DNA of 47,281 nt from the NCBI GenBank assembly GCA_003216455.1, contig QCIV01000009.1, positions 1 through 47,281 of the forward strand, in the 5' to 3' direction. Positions 7,479 through 14,350 of the stretch are shown one piece after another (position 1 is the stretch's first letter; each line of letters starts with the position of its first letter). Position numbers and translations under genes: made by a program. The notes under the pieces were generated by a model. That model ran no database searches. It was not told where the DNA came from and saw nothing but the letters and a program-made list of their open reading frames with translations. Source of the stretch: Prochlorococcus sp. AG-402-N17 (lineage in GTDB: Bacteria > Cyanobacteriota > Cyanobacteriia > PCC-6307 > Cyanobiaceae).

Positions 7479-7564
7479 TTTTAATATACACTTAATAAAA
7501 CTATAAAGTTACTAAAAAAATTTTTTGTATAAAGGATATCAAAATAGAGTTTAAGTACCTTTAC

Positions 7565-7867
7565 CTATTTAAACCAACCTTTTTTCTTTGGTTTAATATC
7601 TTCTTTAATAACTTCTTTTTTTCTACCAAATAATCCCTTTTTTTGGACTGGTAAATTCTCTTCAACAGGTTTAGATTTTCTGCTAAATAAGCCTTTTTTA
7701 GTTTCTTTTTTAATTGATTCTTTTGTGTCGGAAATCTTTGTTTTTTTTGTATTTAATTTTGAATTTTTGGGTTTTCTATCTGCGAATAAAGTTTGATAAA
7801 CAAAAAAACCAAAAATGGCAAAGAAGCCTAATGCCTGTACTAAAGCAGTTCCAAGATTATCAAACAT
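7565..7867 (-). CDS. Membrane-anchored Lys-rich protein with KKGLF repeats, 100 aa
   Basis: An N-terminal membrane helix (LGTALVQALGFFAIFGFFVY, residues 5-24) is followed by a cytoplasmic, very basic tail. A short motif recurs three times in the tail: KKGLFSRK, KKGLFGRK and a final KKGWFK, separated by acidic/Pro linkers. Repeats of this kind suggest multivalent binding to an acidic partner or to membrane. The start codon abuts the stop of the upstream gene (7868), so the two are almost surely one transcript. Function unknown. Confidence 0.6.
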   Translation of the reverse strand: MFDNLGTALVQALGFFAIFGFFVYQTLFADRKPKNSKLNTKKTKISDTKESIKKETKKGLFSRKSKPVEENLPVQKKGLFGRKKEVIKEDIKPKKKGWFK

Positions 7868-8053
7868 TTAGGCCTCAACTTTGTATAGTGATTCTTTTTC
7901 TTTTGTATTTATACATTTTTTATCATCGGACAAGCATTCAATTTCTGCCTTCTTCTCAGTATAGGAACTGCAGCCACCTGCATTTGCGTTAGAAATTGAA
8001 AATAAAGTTAGTACACCTAAAATTAAGGCAAATGTGATGTTAATCGGTTTCAT
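7868..8053 (-). CDS. Secreted Cys-rich small protein, 61 aa
   Basis: A signal peptide is clear: MKPINITFALILGVLTLFSI, then SNANA with a likely cut before GGCSSY. The mature part of about 36 aa has three Cys (GGCSS, IECLSD, KKCINT), enough for a disulfide. Its TAA directly precedes the ATG of the KKGLF-repeat membrane protein, suggesting translational coupling and related function at the membrane. Not recognised. Confidence 0.6.
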   Translation of the reverse strand: MKPINITFALILGVLTLFSISNANAGGCSSYTEKKAEIECLSDDKKCINTKEKESLYKVEA

Positions 8054-8138
8054 GAGTTTTATTTTTATTATGGAAAAATAATTTTGTAATTGCGAAGATA
8101 ATCTTTTCTTCTACAAAAAATATCCCCTTTTTATATAC

Positions 8139-8318
8139 CTATTTGTAGTAATTAACTAAATCGATAATTAATATTGCTAGTAATGAAAAACCTAAAATGA
8201 AAGGTAAATAAGGATATTTATTTAAAATTTTGTTTAATTGATTTTTCGATGTTTGTTTTTCCTCTTTCTTTTCTCTAGGTGGTAAGCCTAACTCTTCCCT
8301 TCTCTTAGCTTCTCCCAT
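8139..8318 (-). CDS. DUF2839-family small membrane protein, 59 aa
   Basis: ATG at 8318, TAG at 8139-8141. It begins MGEAKRREELGLPPREKKEE, the hallmark start of the cyanobacterial DUF2839 family (MGEAKRR...LG). One membrane helix follows, YPYLPFILGFSLLAILIIDL, then a short tail. A tail-anchor-like topology with a basic cytoplasmic N-terminus is likely. Function unknown for the family. Confidence 0.75.
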   Translation of the reverse strand: MGEAKRREELGLPPREKKEEKQTSKNQLNKILNKYPYLPFILGFSLLAILIIDLVNYYK

Positions 8319-8445
8319 AATTTTTTAAACTATTTTAGACTATTTTATGCACTTAGAAAAAGTAGTGTATTGTTCTTGATTTAAATTATTAACGGTTAAT
8401 TTAGTTTAAATTTTGGATATATTAAAAAATATACAAAAAAATTAC

Positions 8446-8553
8446 ATGATAGAAGTAGTTTGGTCAGTAAATATAATGATTGCAATTCTGATTATTGGTG
8501 TTGCCTGGGTTCTTTATTACATATTTACTTATGATCAAAAATTTACTTCCTAG
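8446..8553 (+). CDS. Tiny membrane protein, 35 aa
   Basis: ATG 8446 to TAG 8551. The sequence MIEVVWSVNIMIAILIIGVA plus WVLYYIFTYDQKFTS is one membrane helix with a short polar tail, similar in size to small photosystem or cytochrome b6f subunits, but I do not recognise it as one. It lies 4 bp before the Nif11-family gene on the same strand, which supports cotranscription. Confidence 0.5.
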   Translation: MIEVVWSVNIMIAILIIGVAWVLYYIFTYDQKFTS

Positions 8554-8557
8554 ATAA

Positions 8558-8740
8558 ATGTCAGATAAAGATTTAAGTAATTTTCTAAAAAAAATAGAGC
8601 AACTTAATCAAATTGTTGAGCTAATAAAAAATAATCCTAGTAAAAAGTTATCCCTTTCAAAATGCAAGGATCATGAAGAAGTAATTAGATTAACCACTGA
8701 ATGGGGTTTTGATATTGGTAAAAGATGGGGAGAATATTAA
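8558..8740 (+). CDS. Nif11-family small protein, 60 aa
   Basis: The layout matches the Nif11-like domain: MSDKDLSNFLKKIEQLNQIV (a helix starting S..DL..FL), then KLSLSKCKDHEEVIRLTTEW ('..C.D.EEVI.LA.E.GF') and GFDIGKRWGE. Nif11-like domains are leader peptides of ribosomal peptides (for example prochlorosins) in some cyanobacteria. Here there is no double-Gly cleavage site and no core peptide after the domain, and no lanthionine synthetase lies nearby. It is best seen as an orphan Nif11 protein. Confidence 0.7.
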   Translation: MSDKDLSNFLKKIEQLNQIVELIKNNPSKKLSLSKCKDHEEVIRLTTEWGFDIGKRWGEY

Positions 8741-8825
8741 TTGATTTTATTACCAGCATTATTAAAATTGCCATCAACTTCAAATTAAATTCCTAAGATT
8801 AATTAGTATTTCTTGTTTTGGAGTT

Positions 8826-9596
8826 ATGAAAGAAATTGGAGAGATAAAGTCAAATATATATAAAATAGCTGCTGTTACAGATAGGGGGCAAAGATTAAAT
8901 AAATTAATTTCTCCTATGTATGAGGAAAAAGCTAATGAAATAGATGAATTGATTGATGTTCTTAAAGACTTTAGTTTTGAAATATCAGAAAAATTATTGT
9001 CTGGAGAGTGGGAATTGATTTTTTCTAATGTTGAATTATTTCGAAGTTCTCCTTTCTTCCTTGCTATTGAAAAGGCATTAAATGATGAATTTAAAAGTAA
9101 TCTTTTTTTTAAATTACATCAATTGCAAGTAGGATCCTTTGGCATATCAACTATTGGGAGAATTGCTCAAAAGATTGATTTTGACAAAAAAGAATTTATA
9201 TCTACTTTTGACACTACAATATTTGGGCTCACAACAATTCCTATCTTAGGTTGGTTCAAACTATTGCCTACTTTTGGTGGAAGAGTAATAACCCTAGCAA
9301 GTGATTTAGTTTTAAGAAATAATTTACTTGATATGAACTTACAAAAGACAAAAGTTTCCAAAGTTGATGGACTTAATAAGATTCCATTATTTAGTGAATT
9401 ACTTATGGATAGATGGTATCCAGTTAAAGAGGTATGGAATAAGTTACCTTGGAATAAAGATTCGCCAAATTGCCAGGTTTCAATTGTATATTTAGACGAA
9501 GATATGAGAATTATGCAGGATATGTATGGGTCTATTTTTATTTATATAAGGCCATCAATTTCGTTGTTGAATTCAAATGCAACCTCTAATAATTAA
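8826..9596 (+). CDS. PAP/fibrillin-family protein, long form
   Basis: A 256-aa member of the plastid-lipid-associated protein family. An N-terminal helical segment (GEIKSNIYKIAAVTDRGQRL) precedes the family motif LLSGEWELIFSNVELFRSSP (about residues 57-76). A beta-rich barrel follows, ending with ...CQVSIVYLDEDMRIMQDMYG and SIFIYIRP, the usual 'YLDE.LRI.R...G..FV...'. The internal hydrophobic stretch TTIPILGWFKLLPTFGG is more membrane-like than in the shorter paralogue at 5858-6400. Role at thylakoid lipids is family inference. Confidence 0.85.
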   Translation: MKEIGEIKSNIYKIAAVTDRGQRLNKLISPMYEEKANEIDELIDVLKDFSFEISEKLLSGEWELIFSNVELFRSSPFFLAIEKALNDEFKSNLFFKLHQLQVGSFGISTIGRIAQKIDFDKKEFISTFDTTIFGLTTIPILGWFKLLPTFGGRVITLASDLVLRNNLLDMNLQKTKVSKVDGLNKIPLFSELLMDRWYPVKEVWNKLPWNKDSPNCQVSIVYLDEDMRIMQDMYGSIFIYIRPSISLLNSNATSNN

Positions 9597-9733
9597 TTAA
9601 ATAAAAGACTGACTAATGCTTTTAGTAATTTATAGAATAAATCCATTAAAAATTTATTTTAAAGATTAATTAATAAAAACATCTCACATCTCAAAGACAT
9701 AAAGTTTATGTTCATAATGAACATTTTTTTATT

Positions 9734-10048
9734 ATGCTTAGAAATCAAGAAAAAAATTCAGTTGTTAGAGGAATATTCTTAATAGGAGGCTGGGGCTTAG
9801 GTCTAGACAGATTCTACGAAGGAGATAAAAAAGGTGGTTTTTTATCAATTATTGGTTGGAGTATCACATTTTTTAGCTTCATCTTTCTTAAATGTTCAGG
9901 TTATGAATATGTTGAGGGTGTGAAAAATTATTCAGATTATTCCCCTAACCCATTAATAGTATTACCTTTACTTGGAGGAGCATATAGTGGCTTTCTAATA
10001 ATTAAGAAGGCATTTAGATTAGCAAAGCAATTTGAAAATGCTGAATAA
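9734..10048 (+). CDS. TM2-domain-like membrane protein, 104 aa
   Basis: Two or three hydrophobic segments. The TM2-domain signature is visible at the first: VRGIFLIGGWGLGLDRFYEG (residues 10-29, family '..L..flG.fG.drFY.G') followed by GGFLSIIGWSITFFSFIF. A polar loop (about residues 56-76) separates a last helix, LIVLPLLGGAYSGFLIIKKA. Function of TM2 proteins in bacteria is unclear. It converges with a small minus gene 17 bp away. Confidence 0.65.
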   Translation: MLRNQEKNSVVRGIFLIGGWGLGLDRFYEGDKKGGFLSIIGWSITFFSFIFLKCSGYEYVEGVKNYSDYSPNPLIVLPLLGGAYSGFLIIKKAFRLAKQFENAE

Positions 10049-10065
10049 TACTACCAGGAGGAAAT

Positions 10066-10227
10066 TCAAGATAATAATCCAGATCCTTTCAAATAAAATT
10101 TAAATAAAAGAATTACTAAAAGGTTTACTATGGCTAGGGCTACTAAACCATTTCTGTTTTTTACATCTAATTTCTTGACTAAATTAGAAAGATAAACAAC
10201 TGGATTTTCTGGTTCTTTATTATCCAA
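10066..10227 (-). CDS. Tail-anchored small membrane protein, 53 aa, TTG start
   Basis: No ATG is in frame. A TTG at 10227 gives (M)DNKEPENPVVYLSNLVKKL, DVKNRNGLVALAIVNLLVIL and LFKFYLKGSGLLS, ending at a TGA at 10066-10068. The polar N-terminus and single membrane helix near the C-terminus form a coherent protein, so TTG initiation is likely. Not recognised. Confidence 0.5.
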   Translation of the reverse strand: MDNKEPENPVVYLSNLVKKLDVKNRNGLVALAIVNLLVILLFKFYLKGSGLLS

Positions 10228-10322
10228 ATTTTATTTAAATATTAATTTGACAAAAAATATCACAGTTTCATTTGAAGAATCAAAATTGTAAAGATGCATA
10301 TCCAAAAAGAAATAAATAATTT

Positions 10323-10697
10323 CTAACCCATAATTCCTGCATTTCTTAAAAACGCTTTACCAATATTGCCAATTACAAAAAATAGAGACAAATTAATTAA
10401 AAGGATTATTAATAATGCCAACATTTTATAGTTTGGATTAGTTGAAATGCCATCAAATCCATTATTAAGAAATCTTTTAAAAAGTGATTTGTCAATTTTT
10501 AGTTTTTGTTGCTTAGTATCAAGTTTTACTTTTTCTTCTGAAGAATCTTTATTACTTGCTTTCTCTAGAAATTCTGTAAATGCCTTAACATTTTCTTCTT
10601 TTTTATTCCCCTCATTAAGATCTTTATTGTCTTCATTCAAATTGGGGGGCGATTCGATTGAATTATTTTCATCAGGATTAAGTTTTGAATCTTCCAA
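10323..10697 (-). CDS. Acidic protein with C-terminal membrane anchor, 124 aa
   Basis: Residues 1-75 are an Asn/Glu/Lys/Asp-rich disordered arm (NEDNKDLNEGNKKEEN, FTEFLEKASNKDSSEEK). Then a basic segment KSLFKRFLNNGF precedes one membrane helix, MLALLIILLINLSLFFVIGN (about residues 92-111). This is tail-anchor topology with a large cytoplasmic arm. The plus-strand frame covering the same bases is a Ser/Leu-rich mirror and not credible. A minus-strand terminator-like hairpin lies 35-70 bp upstream, within its possible leader. Confidence 0.55.
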   Translation of the reverse strand: MEDSKLNPDENNSIESPPNLNEDNKDLNEGNKKEENVKAFTEFLEKASNKDSSEEKVKLDTKQQKLKIDKSLFKRFLNNGFDGISTNPNYKMLALLIILLINLSLFFVIGNIGKAFLRNAGIMG

Positions 10698-10731
10698 ATT
10701 AGTAGTAAATGCTAGGAGTATATTACACCAT

Positions 10732-10766
10732 AAAAAAAACCCACTCGATCAATTGAAGAGAGGGTT
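10732..10766 (-). terminator. Rho-independent terminator-like hairpin, minus strand
   Basis: Read on the minus strand, AACCC and CTC pair with GAG and GGGTT (arms 10758-10766 and 10738-10746, one internal mismatch, 11-nt loop), followed by a run of eight T. The plus strand lacks a T run. No minus-strand gene lies upstream to be terminated. Upstream on this strand is a TATGCT box about 90 bp away, so the hairpin could end a short RNA (about 10732-10825) or act as an attenuator for the gene starting at 10697. Confidence 0.5.
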
Positions 10767-10871
10767 AGCTAAGGTTAAAGTTCTTAACTTGATATTAATT
10801 TATTTTATTTAAATTTGCGGTAATAGCATAAAGAAGTTTTAATTTAGCTTATAGTCAGGGTATTTTTACAT

Positions 10872-11078
10872 ATGCTAGATGCTAATACTAAAAAAGCATG
10901 TAAAGATGATCCCTCAATAAGAGAAATTAAAATTAGAAATATAGAACATGCTATTGAACAAGCCGAATTGATGATAAAAGAATCAACAATGAGCCAAGAA
11001 GAATTAATCTTCTTAAAAAGAAAAATATCGGACTCAAGACAGGATTTAGAAATACTTTATTTAATGAAAATTCAATGA
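10872..11078 (+). CDS. Small coiled-coil hypothetical protein, 68 aa
   Basis: Not recognised. Almost entirely helical and charged: SIREIKIRNIEHAIEQAELM, IKESTMSQEELIFLKRKI and SDSRQDLEILYLMKIQ, suggesting two antiparallel helices. One Cys near the start (KKACKDD). The upstream TATAGT, with AGCT before it, 17 bp before the ATG is a plausible -10 box. Confidence 0.55.
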   Translation: MLDANTKKACKDDPSIREIKIRNIEHAIEQAELMIKESTMSQEELIFLKRKISDSRQDLEILYLMKIQ

Positions 11079-11194
11079 ATATAAATTTTTTAATCTTTTA
11101 AAAGAATTGAATTTTTGCAAAGAACATTAATTTGTATATTTGAAGACTTATAAAGTTTAAAGAGAATGTAAGAATTTTCATAAAGGTTATAGTT

Positions 11195-11296
11195 ATGTCT
11201 AAAAATAATCTATATATACCTTTAAAGGTTGTTCCATACATCTTCATTTCAATTTCTGCTTTAGCAATAACAGCAGCTACATATGTAATTACTTAG
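11195..11296 (+). CDS. Tiny membrane protein, 33 aa
   Basis: ATG 11195 to TAG 11294: MSKNNLYIPLKVVPYIFISI followed by SALAITAATYVIT. One membrane helix. The AGGTTAT before the ATG is a weak ribosome site. Its size and Ala/Ile/Thr composition resemble thylakoid small subunits, but I do not recognise it. Confidence 0.45.
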   Translation: MSKNNLYIPLKVVPYIFISISALAITAATYVIT

Positions 11297-11359
11297 TTCT
11301 GTAATCTATGTAAAGTTTTTGATATTAAATAAATTAAAATATTTGTAACAACTAATTGT

Positions 11360-11602
11360 ATGAATAAATTCAAAATAGCAATTTTTACAATATTAATAAT
11401 CATATTTTCCCTTATTGGGATTAAAAAATTAATTTATATAAATCAAGTTAAAGATTTAAAAAATAAAGAAGAATCATTCTTAAATGAATCTATACGTGTT
11501 TTAAGTGAATGCTTCGATCTAGAAAATAAAAATAAAAGAACTCTTAATAAATCAATTGAATTAATTGAGTATTGCTTAGAGGAATATAGATATAAAAACT
11601 GA
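11360..11602 (+). CDS. Signal-anchored helical protein, 80 aa
   Basis: An N-terminal membrane helix (KIAIFTILIIIFSLIGIKKL, residues 5-24) is followed by a charged helical domain outside the membrane: VKDLKNKEESFLNESIRVL, then CFDLENKNKRTLNKSIELIE and YCLEEYRYKN. Two Cys (SECFD, EYCLE) could form a disulfide if periplasmic. Not recognised. Confidence 0.5.
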   Translation: MNKFKIAIFTILIIIFSLIGIKKLIYINQVKDLKNKEESFLNESIRVLSECFDLENKNKRTLNKSIELIEYCLEEYRYKN

Positions 11603-11729
11603 TTTCAAAACTTGAATGATGAATTTATGTAATACTCCACTAATATGCAAATAAAAAAAGTCTCATCAATAATCTTGTTATGTTCCATCATTTTTTCTTA
11701 ATAAAATTTTCCTAATTTAATTTTTTAAA

Positions 11730-12137
11730 ATGACCAAAATTAAATGTTCTTATTTAGGAAATTTAAACTGTGAGGCTATTCATCTACAATCTGGAAGTCT
11801 TATTAGAACTGATGCACCTTTAGATCACTGCGGTAAAGGTGAAAGTTTTTCTCCAACTGATTTATTAGCAACATCTCTAGGTACTTGCCTGCTAACCATT
11901 ATGGCAATCAAAGCTAAATCGAAAGGATTTGATTTGAAAGGTATACATTTAAATATTGAAAAACTAATGACACAAAATAGCGAGAGGAAGATAAAAGAAC
12001 TAATAATTGATATTTTTATACCAGGGAGCACTTCTAATGAAACTATTAATTTTTTGAAAAAAGCTTCCAAAGAATGTCCAGTTACAAGAAATTTATCTCA
12101 AGAAATAGATATTAAAATTAGTTGGCATAATGAATAA
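11730..12137 (+). CDS. OsmC-family peroxiredoxin-like protein
   Basis: The OsmC/Ohr family reduces organic hydroperoxides with a two-Cys site, or has related thiol functions. The 135-aa length is typical. The first conserved Cys is in FSPTDLLATSLGTCLLTIMA ('SP.ELL.AALG.C....' helix, about residues 41-60). The second is in ASKECPVTRNLSQEI. A beta-rich N-terminus and the mid-strand GIHLNIEKLM fit the fold. It lies closer to the YhfA-type branch than to Ohr by eye. Cytoplasmic. Confidence 0.85.
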   Translation: MTKIKCSYLGNLNCEAIHLQSGSLIRTDAPLDHCGKGESFSPTDLLATSLGTCLLTIMAIKAKSKGFDLKGIHLNIEKLMTQNSERKIKELIIDIFIPGSTSNETINFLKKASKECPVTRNLSQEIDIKISWHNE

Positions 12138-12167
12138 ATCTCAAACATAGTAATTACATAAAAAATA

Positions 12168-12278
12168 ATGAAATACTTTATTGGAATAGTCATTCTTTTA
12201 TTTGGAATATATATAATGACAAACTTGGCATTAAAGACGAGGTATACGAGAAAAAGACTTTCAAAAGGAAAAAAATAA
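12168..12278 (+). CDS. Tiny membrane protein, 36 aa
   Basis: ATG 12168 to TAA 12276. The protein is MKYFIGIVILLFGIYIMTNL followed by the very basic tail ALKTRYTRKRLSKGKK. One helix with a polycationic cytoplasmic tail. It lies 30 bp after the osmC-like gene on the same strand. Not recognised. Confidence 0.45.
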   Translation: MKYFIGIVILLFGIYIMTNLALKTRYTRKRLSKGKK

Positions 12279-12354
12279 ATCTTATAAATTTTAATATTGC
12301 AGATTAAGGAAAATAGATTTATTTTTGTACTGACAATTAAAGCATATTATAGTT

Positions 12355-12639
12355 TTATTTTTTAACTATTTTTTGGTCAATCAAACTAATCAAAGGGATC
12401 ATGAAATTTACATTTATTCCAACAGTGCACCATGTATAAGTAATAAGAAAAAAAATTTTTACAACTAAATTAGGGGGTAAGGTGAAAAATATTTTGAAAA
12501 ACGCTCCAATGAATAATACCAATATTCCAATTTGAAAAAGACCTTTGATTATCCATTTAGATCCATTTTTTTTAATGTTTTTGTAAAACCAGAAAAAAAC
12601 AAAACTAGATAACAATAAATATATAAAATTTATGATCAT
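12355..12639 (-). CDS. Three-helix membrane hypothetical protein, 94 aa
   Basis: Not recognised. Three hydrophobic segments: FIYLLLSSFVFFWFY near the start, GLFQIGILVLFIGAFFKIFF in the middle and KIFFLITYTWCTVGINVNFM near the end, joined by short basic loops. Predicted plasma- or thylakoid-membrane protein. Confidence 0.55.
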   Translation of the reverse strand: MIINFIYLLLSSFVFFWFYKNIKKNGSKWIIKGLFQIGILVLFIGAFFKIFFTLPPNLVVKIFFLITYTWCTVGINVNFMIPLISLIDQKIVKK

Positions 12640-12778
12640 CTTTTCAGAGAGAATCTAATAAATTTGCCATCATCAAGACATGATGACAATTATCACTTTT
12701 TTATCTGCTAATTTTTTTTTAAAATGGAAAAATTACACAAAAAACAATAAAAACAAATTATTTTTTTTTACTTTATAT

Positions 12779-13168
12779 CTAAAACATTTTCGATTTTAAT
12801 AAATCAATTCTTTTTTGATTCACTCCTAAATCACTCTCTCCAACTCTTGATTCTGATCTTATTGATAAGATGTTTGATTCAGGCAGAAAGGATACTTCTA
12901 AGTCGTCTACATACTTCATCCATTTACTGGTTGCCTCAGCATGAAGATAATCGCCATCAATTTCTACAATCTCAGTTCTTGGAGTGTTTTCGATAAATGT
13001 TTTAATCTCTTCAAAAGGTTTCTCAATATTGTTTACCTCCCATTCTTCTCGTACACAATGAGCAATCTCTACACAAGGTTTTAGTTCTATATGTGAGGCA
13101 AATGATGAAGAAGGGAATAAAAAGCTTGAACAAATTAAAATTGCTAAAAAAAGTATTTGCATTAACAA
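12779..13168 (-). CDS. DUF1499-family secreted protein
   Basis: A 129-aa protein with a signal peptide (LMQILFLAILICSSFLFPSS, likely cut after SSFA). The family pattern follows: CVEIAHCVREEWEV, FEEIKTFIENTPRTEIVEID, the core DYLHAEATSKWMKYVDDLEV and the C-terminal ILSIRSESRVGESDLGVNQK. These match the DUF1499 signature ('Y.HAE..S....F.DD.EF', 'V.RSASRVG..D.G.N..R'). Exported to lumen or periplasm. Function unknown for the family. Confidence 0.85.
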   Translation of the reverse strand: MLMQILFLAILICSSFLFPSSSFASHIELKPCVEIAHCVREEWEVNNIEKPFEEIKTFIENTPRTEIVEIDGDYLHAEATSKWMKYVDDLEVSFLPESNILSIRSESRVGESDLGVNQKRIDLLKSKMF

Positions 13169-13293
13169 AAGAATTTAACAAATCACAATCTAACGAATTT
13201 AATTACTAATTTGTAATGACAACCTAATAATTTTGGAAGAAAGAATATATGTTTTTATATTCAAAATTTACTATATATTTATATCTAATAAAC

Positions 13294-13387
13294 AAAAAAA
13301 AGATCCCTCAGAGAGAGATCTTTTAAAATTGATTTATATCAAGTGTTTCCTTGTTTCCACTGAAATAAATCAATTACTCCTACACAC
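13294..13387 (-). ncRNA. yfr2: Yfr2-family small regulatory RNA
   Basis: Read on the minus strand, a stem TTGATTTAT/ATAAATCAA (13373-13365 with 13337-13329) encloses an inner AGTG...CACT hairpin whose loop carries the tandem motif GGAAACAAGGAAACA, diagnostic of Yfr2-type RNAs. A terminator follows: AAAAGATC-CTC paired with GAG-GATCTTTT (13324-13298), then eight T to 13294. A -10-like ATATTA at 13398-13393 would place the start near 13387. The 5' segment reads GTGTGTAGGAGT, near-complementary to the Yfr1/Yfr10 motif. Boundaries are estimated. Confidence 0.75.
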
Positions 13388-13457
13388 CTTTTTAATATCC
13401 CATCTAAATTTATAATATGTAATGCCTAATATACCTCTATCTTAACTGTCACATCTC

Positions 13458-13568
13458 AAAAAAAACAAAAAGTACTCAAACATCGAGGTCGAGTACTTTT
13501 AAAGTTATCAGAAAAAAATGTGTGAGGAGTTTCTGATTTACTTAATCTACTCCGTAGATAATTTAAAA
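13458..13568 (-). ncRNA. Yfr10-like small RNA carrying the Yfr1 motif
   Basis: On the minus strand the bases at 13530-13519 read ACTCCTCACACA, containing the invariant 11-nt Yfr1 motif. It sits in the loop of a hairpin (ATCAGAAA/TTTCTGAT, 13537-13530 with 13514-13507). A second hairpin precedes it (ATCTAC-GGA-GTAGAT, 13559-13545). A terminator follows: AAAAGTACTC/GAGTACTTTT (13500-13491 with 13477-13468), then TGTTTTTTTT to 13458. A -10-like TATACT lies at 13580-13575. The Yfr10 family is known to share the Yfr1 motif outside the guaB-trxA locus. No protein is encoded on this strand here. Confidence 0.65.
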
Positions 13569-13653
13569 GGCTACAGTATAAATTACTAATTATTTAAATC
13601 TTTCAGAAAAATTGGGCATTGATGAAAAAAATAGTCAAAAACATAAAAAATTC

Positions 13654-13788
13654 ATGAAAAGCATTTACAAAAAAATCATTTTTATTATTTCGGCAACTGC
13701 TCTTTTTTCAGTAATAGTAGGCGTTGTCAAATATTCGTTCACTTATATTGAAAATAATCCCGAAAAATACTTACCTACACAAAAGTAA
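13654..13788 (+). CDS. Small membrane protein, 44 aa
   Basis: ATG 13654 to TAA 13786: MKSIYKKIIFIISATALFSV, then IVGVVKYSFTYIENNPEKYL and a PTQK tail. One membrane helix follows a basic N-terminus, with a polar outer tail. The frame stays open upstream through LGIDEKNSQKHKKF, with a TTG available, so a longer form is possible. Not recognised. Confidence 0.5.
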   Translation: MKSIYKKIIFIISATALFSVIVGVVKYSFTYIENNPEKYLPTQK

Positions 13789-13865
13789 GACAAAAATTAA
13801 GTATAAATTCACTTCAAAAAATCTATAAAGTGTCTTAAATATGTTCTACAAAGACAGATTGAGTC

Positions 13866-14009
13866 ATGAAAATCAAAAATAGTTCAGTTCTTAATCAGAA
13901 TAATATTCATTTAAGTCAATTCAAAAATAAGCATAAATATCAAATACTTGAGAATTACTGGAAGAAAAGAAAGAAAGAATGTGAAAAAAATCTTTCAAAA
14001 TTTTGCTAA
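13866..14009 (+). CDS. Small basic hypothetical protein, 47 aa
   Basis: ATG 13866 to TAA 14007. Highly basic and polar: KIKNSSVLNQNNIHLSQFKN followed by KHKYQILENYWKKRKKECEK. Two Cys near the C-terminus. It has no membrane segment. Its character (Lys/Asn-rich, no hydrophobic core) would fit a nucleic-acid-binding peptide, or merely AT-rich DNA, so support is limited. It ends 9 bp before the next gene. Confidence 0.35.
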   Translation: MKIKNSSVLNQNNIHLSQFKNKHKYQILENYWKKRKKECEKNLSKFC

Positions 14010-14018
14010 ACGAGGGTT

Positions 14019-14267
14019 ATGAATTTTATTTTTTCTTTTTTATTAGCATCTGTGATGTGGGTACAAGTTCCACAGTGGGAAGCTGACTGGTCAAAATGTG
14101 CTGTAGATGTTCCCGATTCATCATGTCACTGGTACGTAGCTGCTCCCGATAATACGTTTGGGGAAGGATTTAATTGGGAAAACGCTCCTTGGTTTGATGC
14201 TAATGGATTACAGGATGTAGCTAAGATTGAGAAAGAATCTGTGGTAGAAAAACTTCAAAATAACTAA
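14019..14267 (+). CDS. Secreted Trp-rich picocyanobacterial protein, 82 aa
   Basis: A short N-terminal hydrophobic segment (FIFSFLLASVMWVQ) is followed by WEADWSKCAVDVPDSSCHWY, VAAPDNTFGEGFNWENAPWF and DANGLQDVAKIEKES. The mature region has six Trp and two Cys spaced by ten residues, which could form a disulfide. The composition is clearly protein-like and unlike the AT-driven small ORFs around it, arguing for real selection. I do not recognise a family. Confidence 0.65.
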   Translation: MNFIFSFLLASVMWVQVPQWEADWSKCAVDVPDSSCHWYVAAPDNTFGEGFNWENAPWFDANGLQDVAKIEKESVVEKLQNN

Positions 14268-14350
14268 AGTTTCTATTTCATCAATTAACTTTTAAAAGTA
14301 TTTAAATCTAGTTGCTTAGTAGTTAACTTTTGATTAATTAAAAAATTTTT

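Noticed and set aside
10447-10812. Plus-strand ORF of 121 codons
   Set aside because: Ser/Leu/Phe-rich mirror of the acidic arm of the minus-strand tail-anchored protein.
11645-11701. 18-codon plus-strand ORF with a hydrophobic end
   Set aside because: Too short to support as a gene; no context or ribosome site.
13233-13415. Plus-strand ORF of 60 codons
   Set aside because: It is antisense to the Yfr2-like RNA and runs through its terminator hairpin; its composition is random AT-type.
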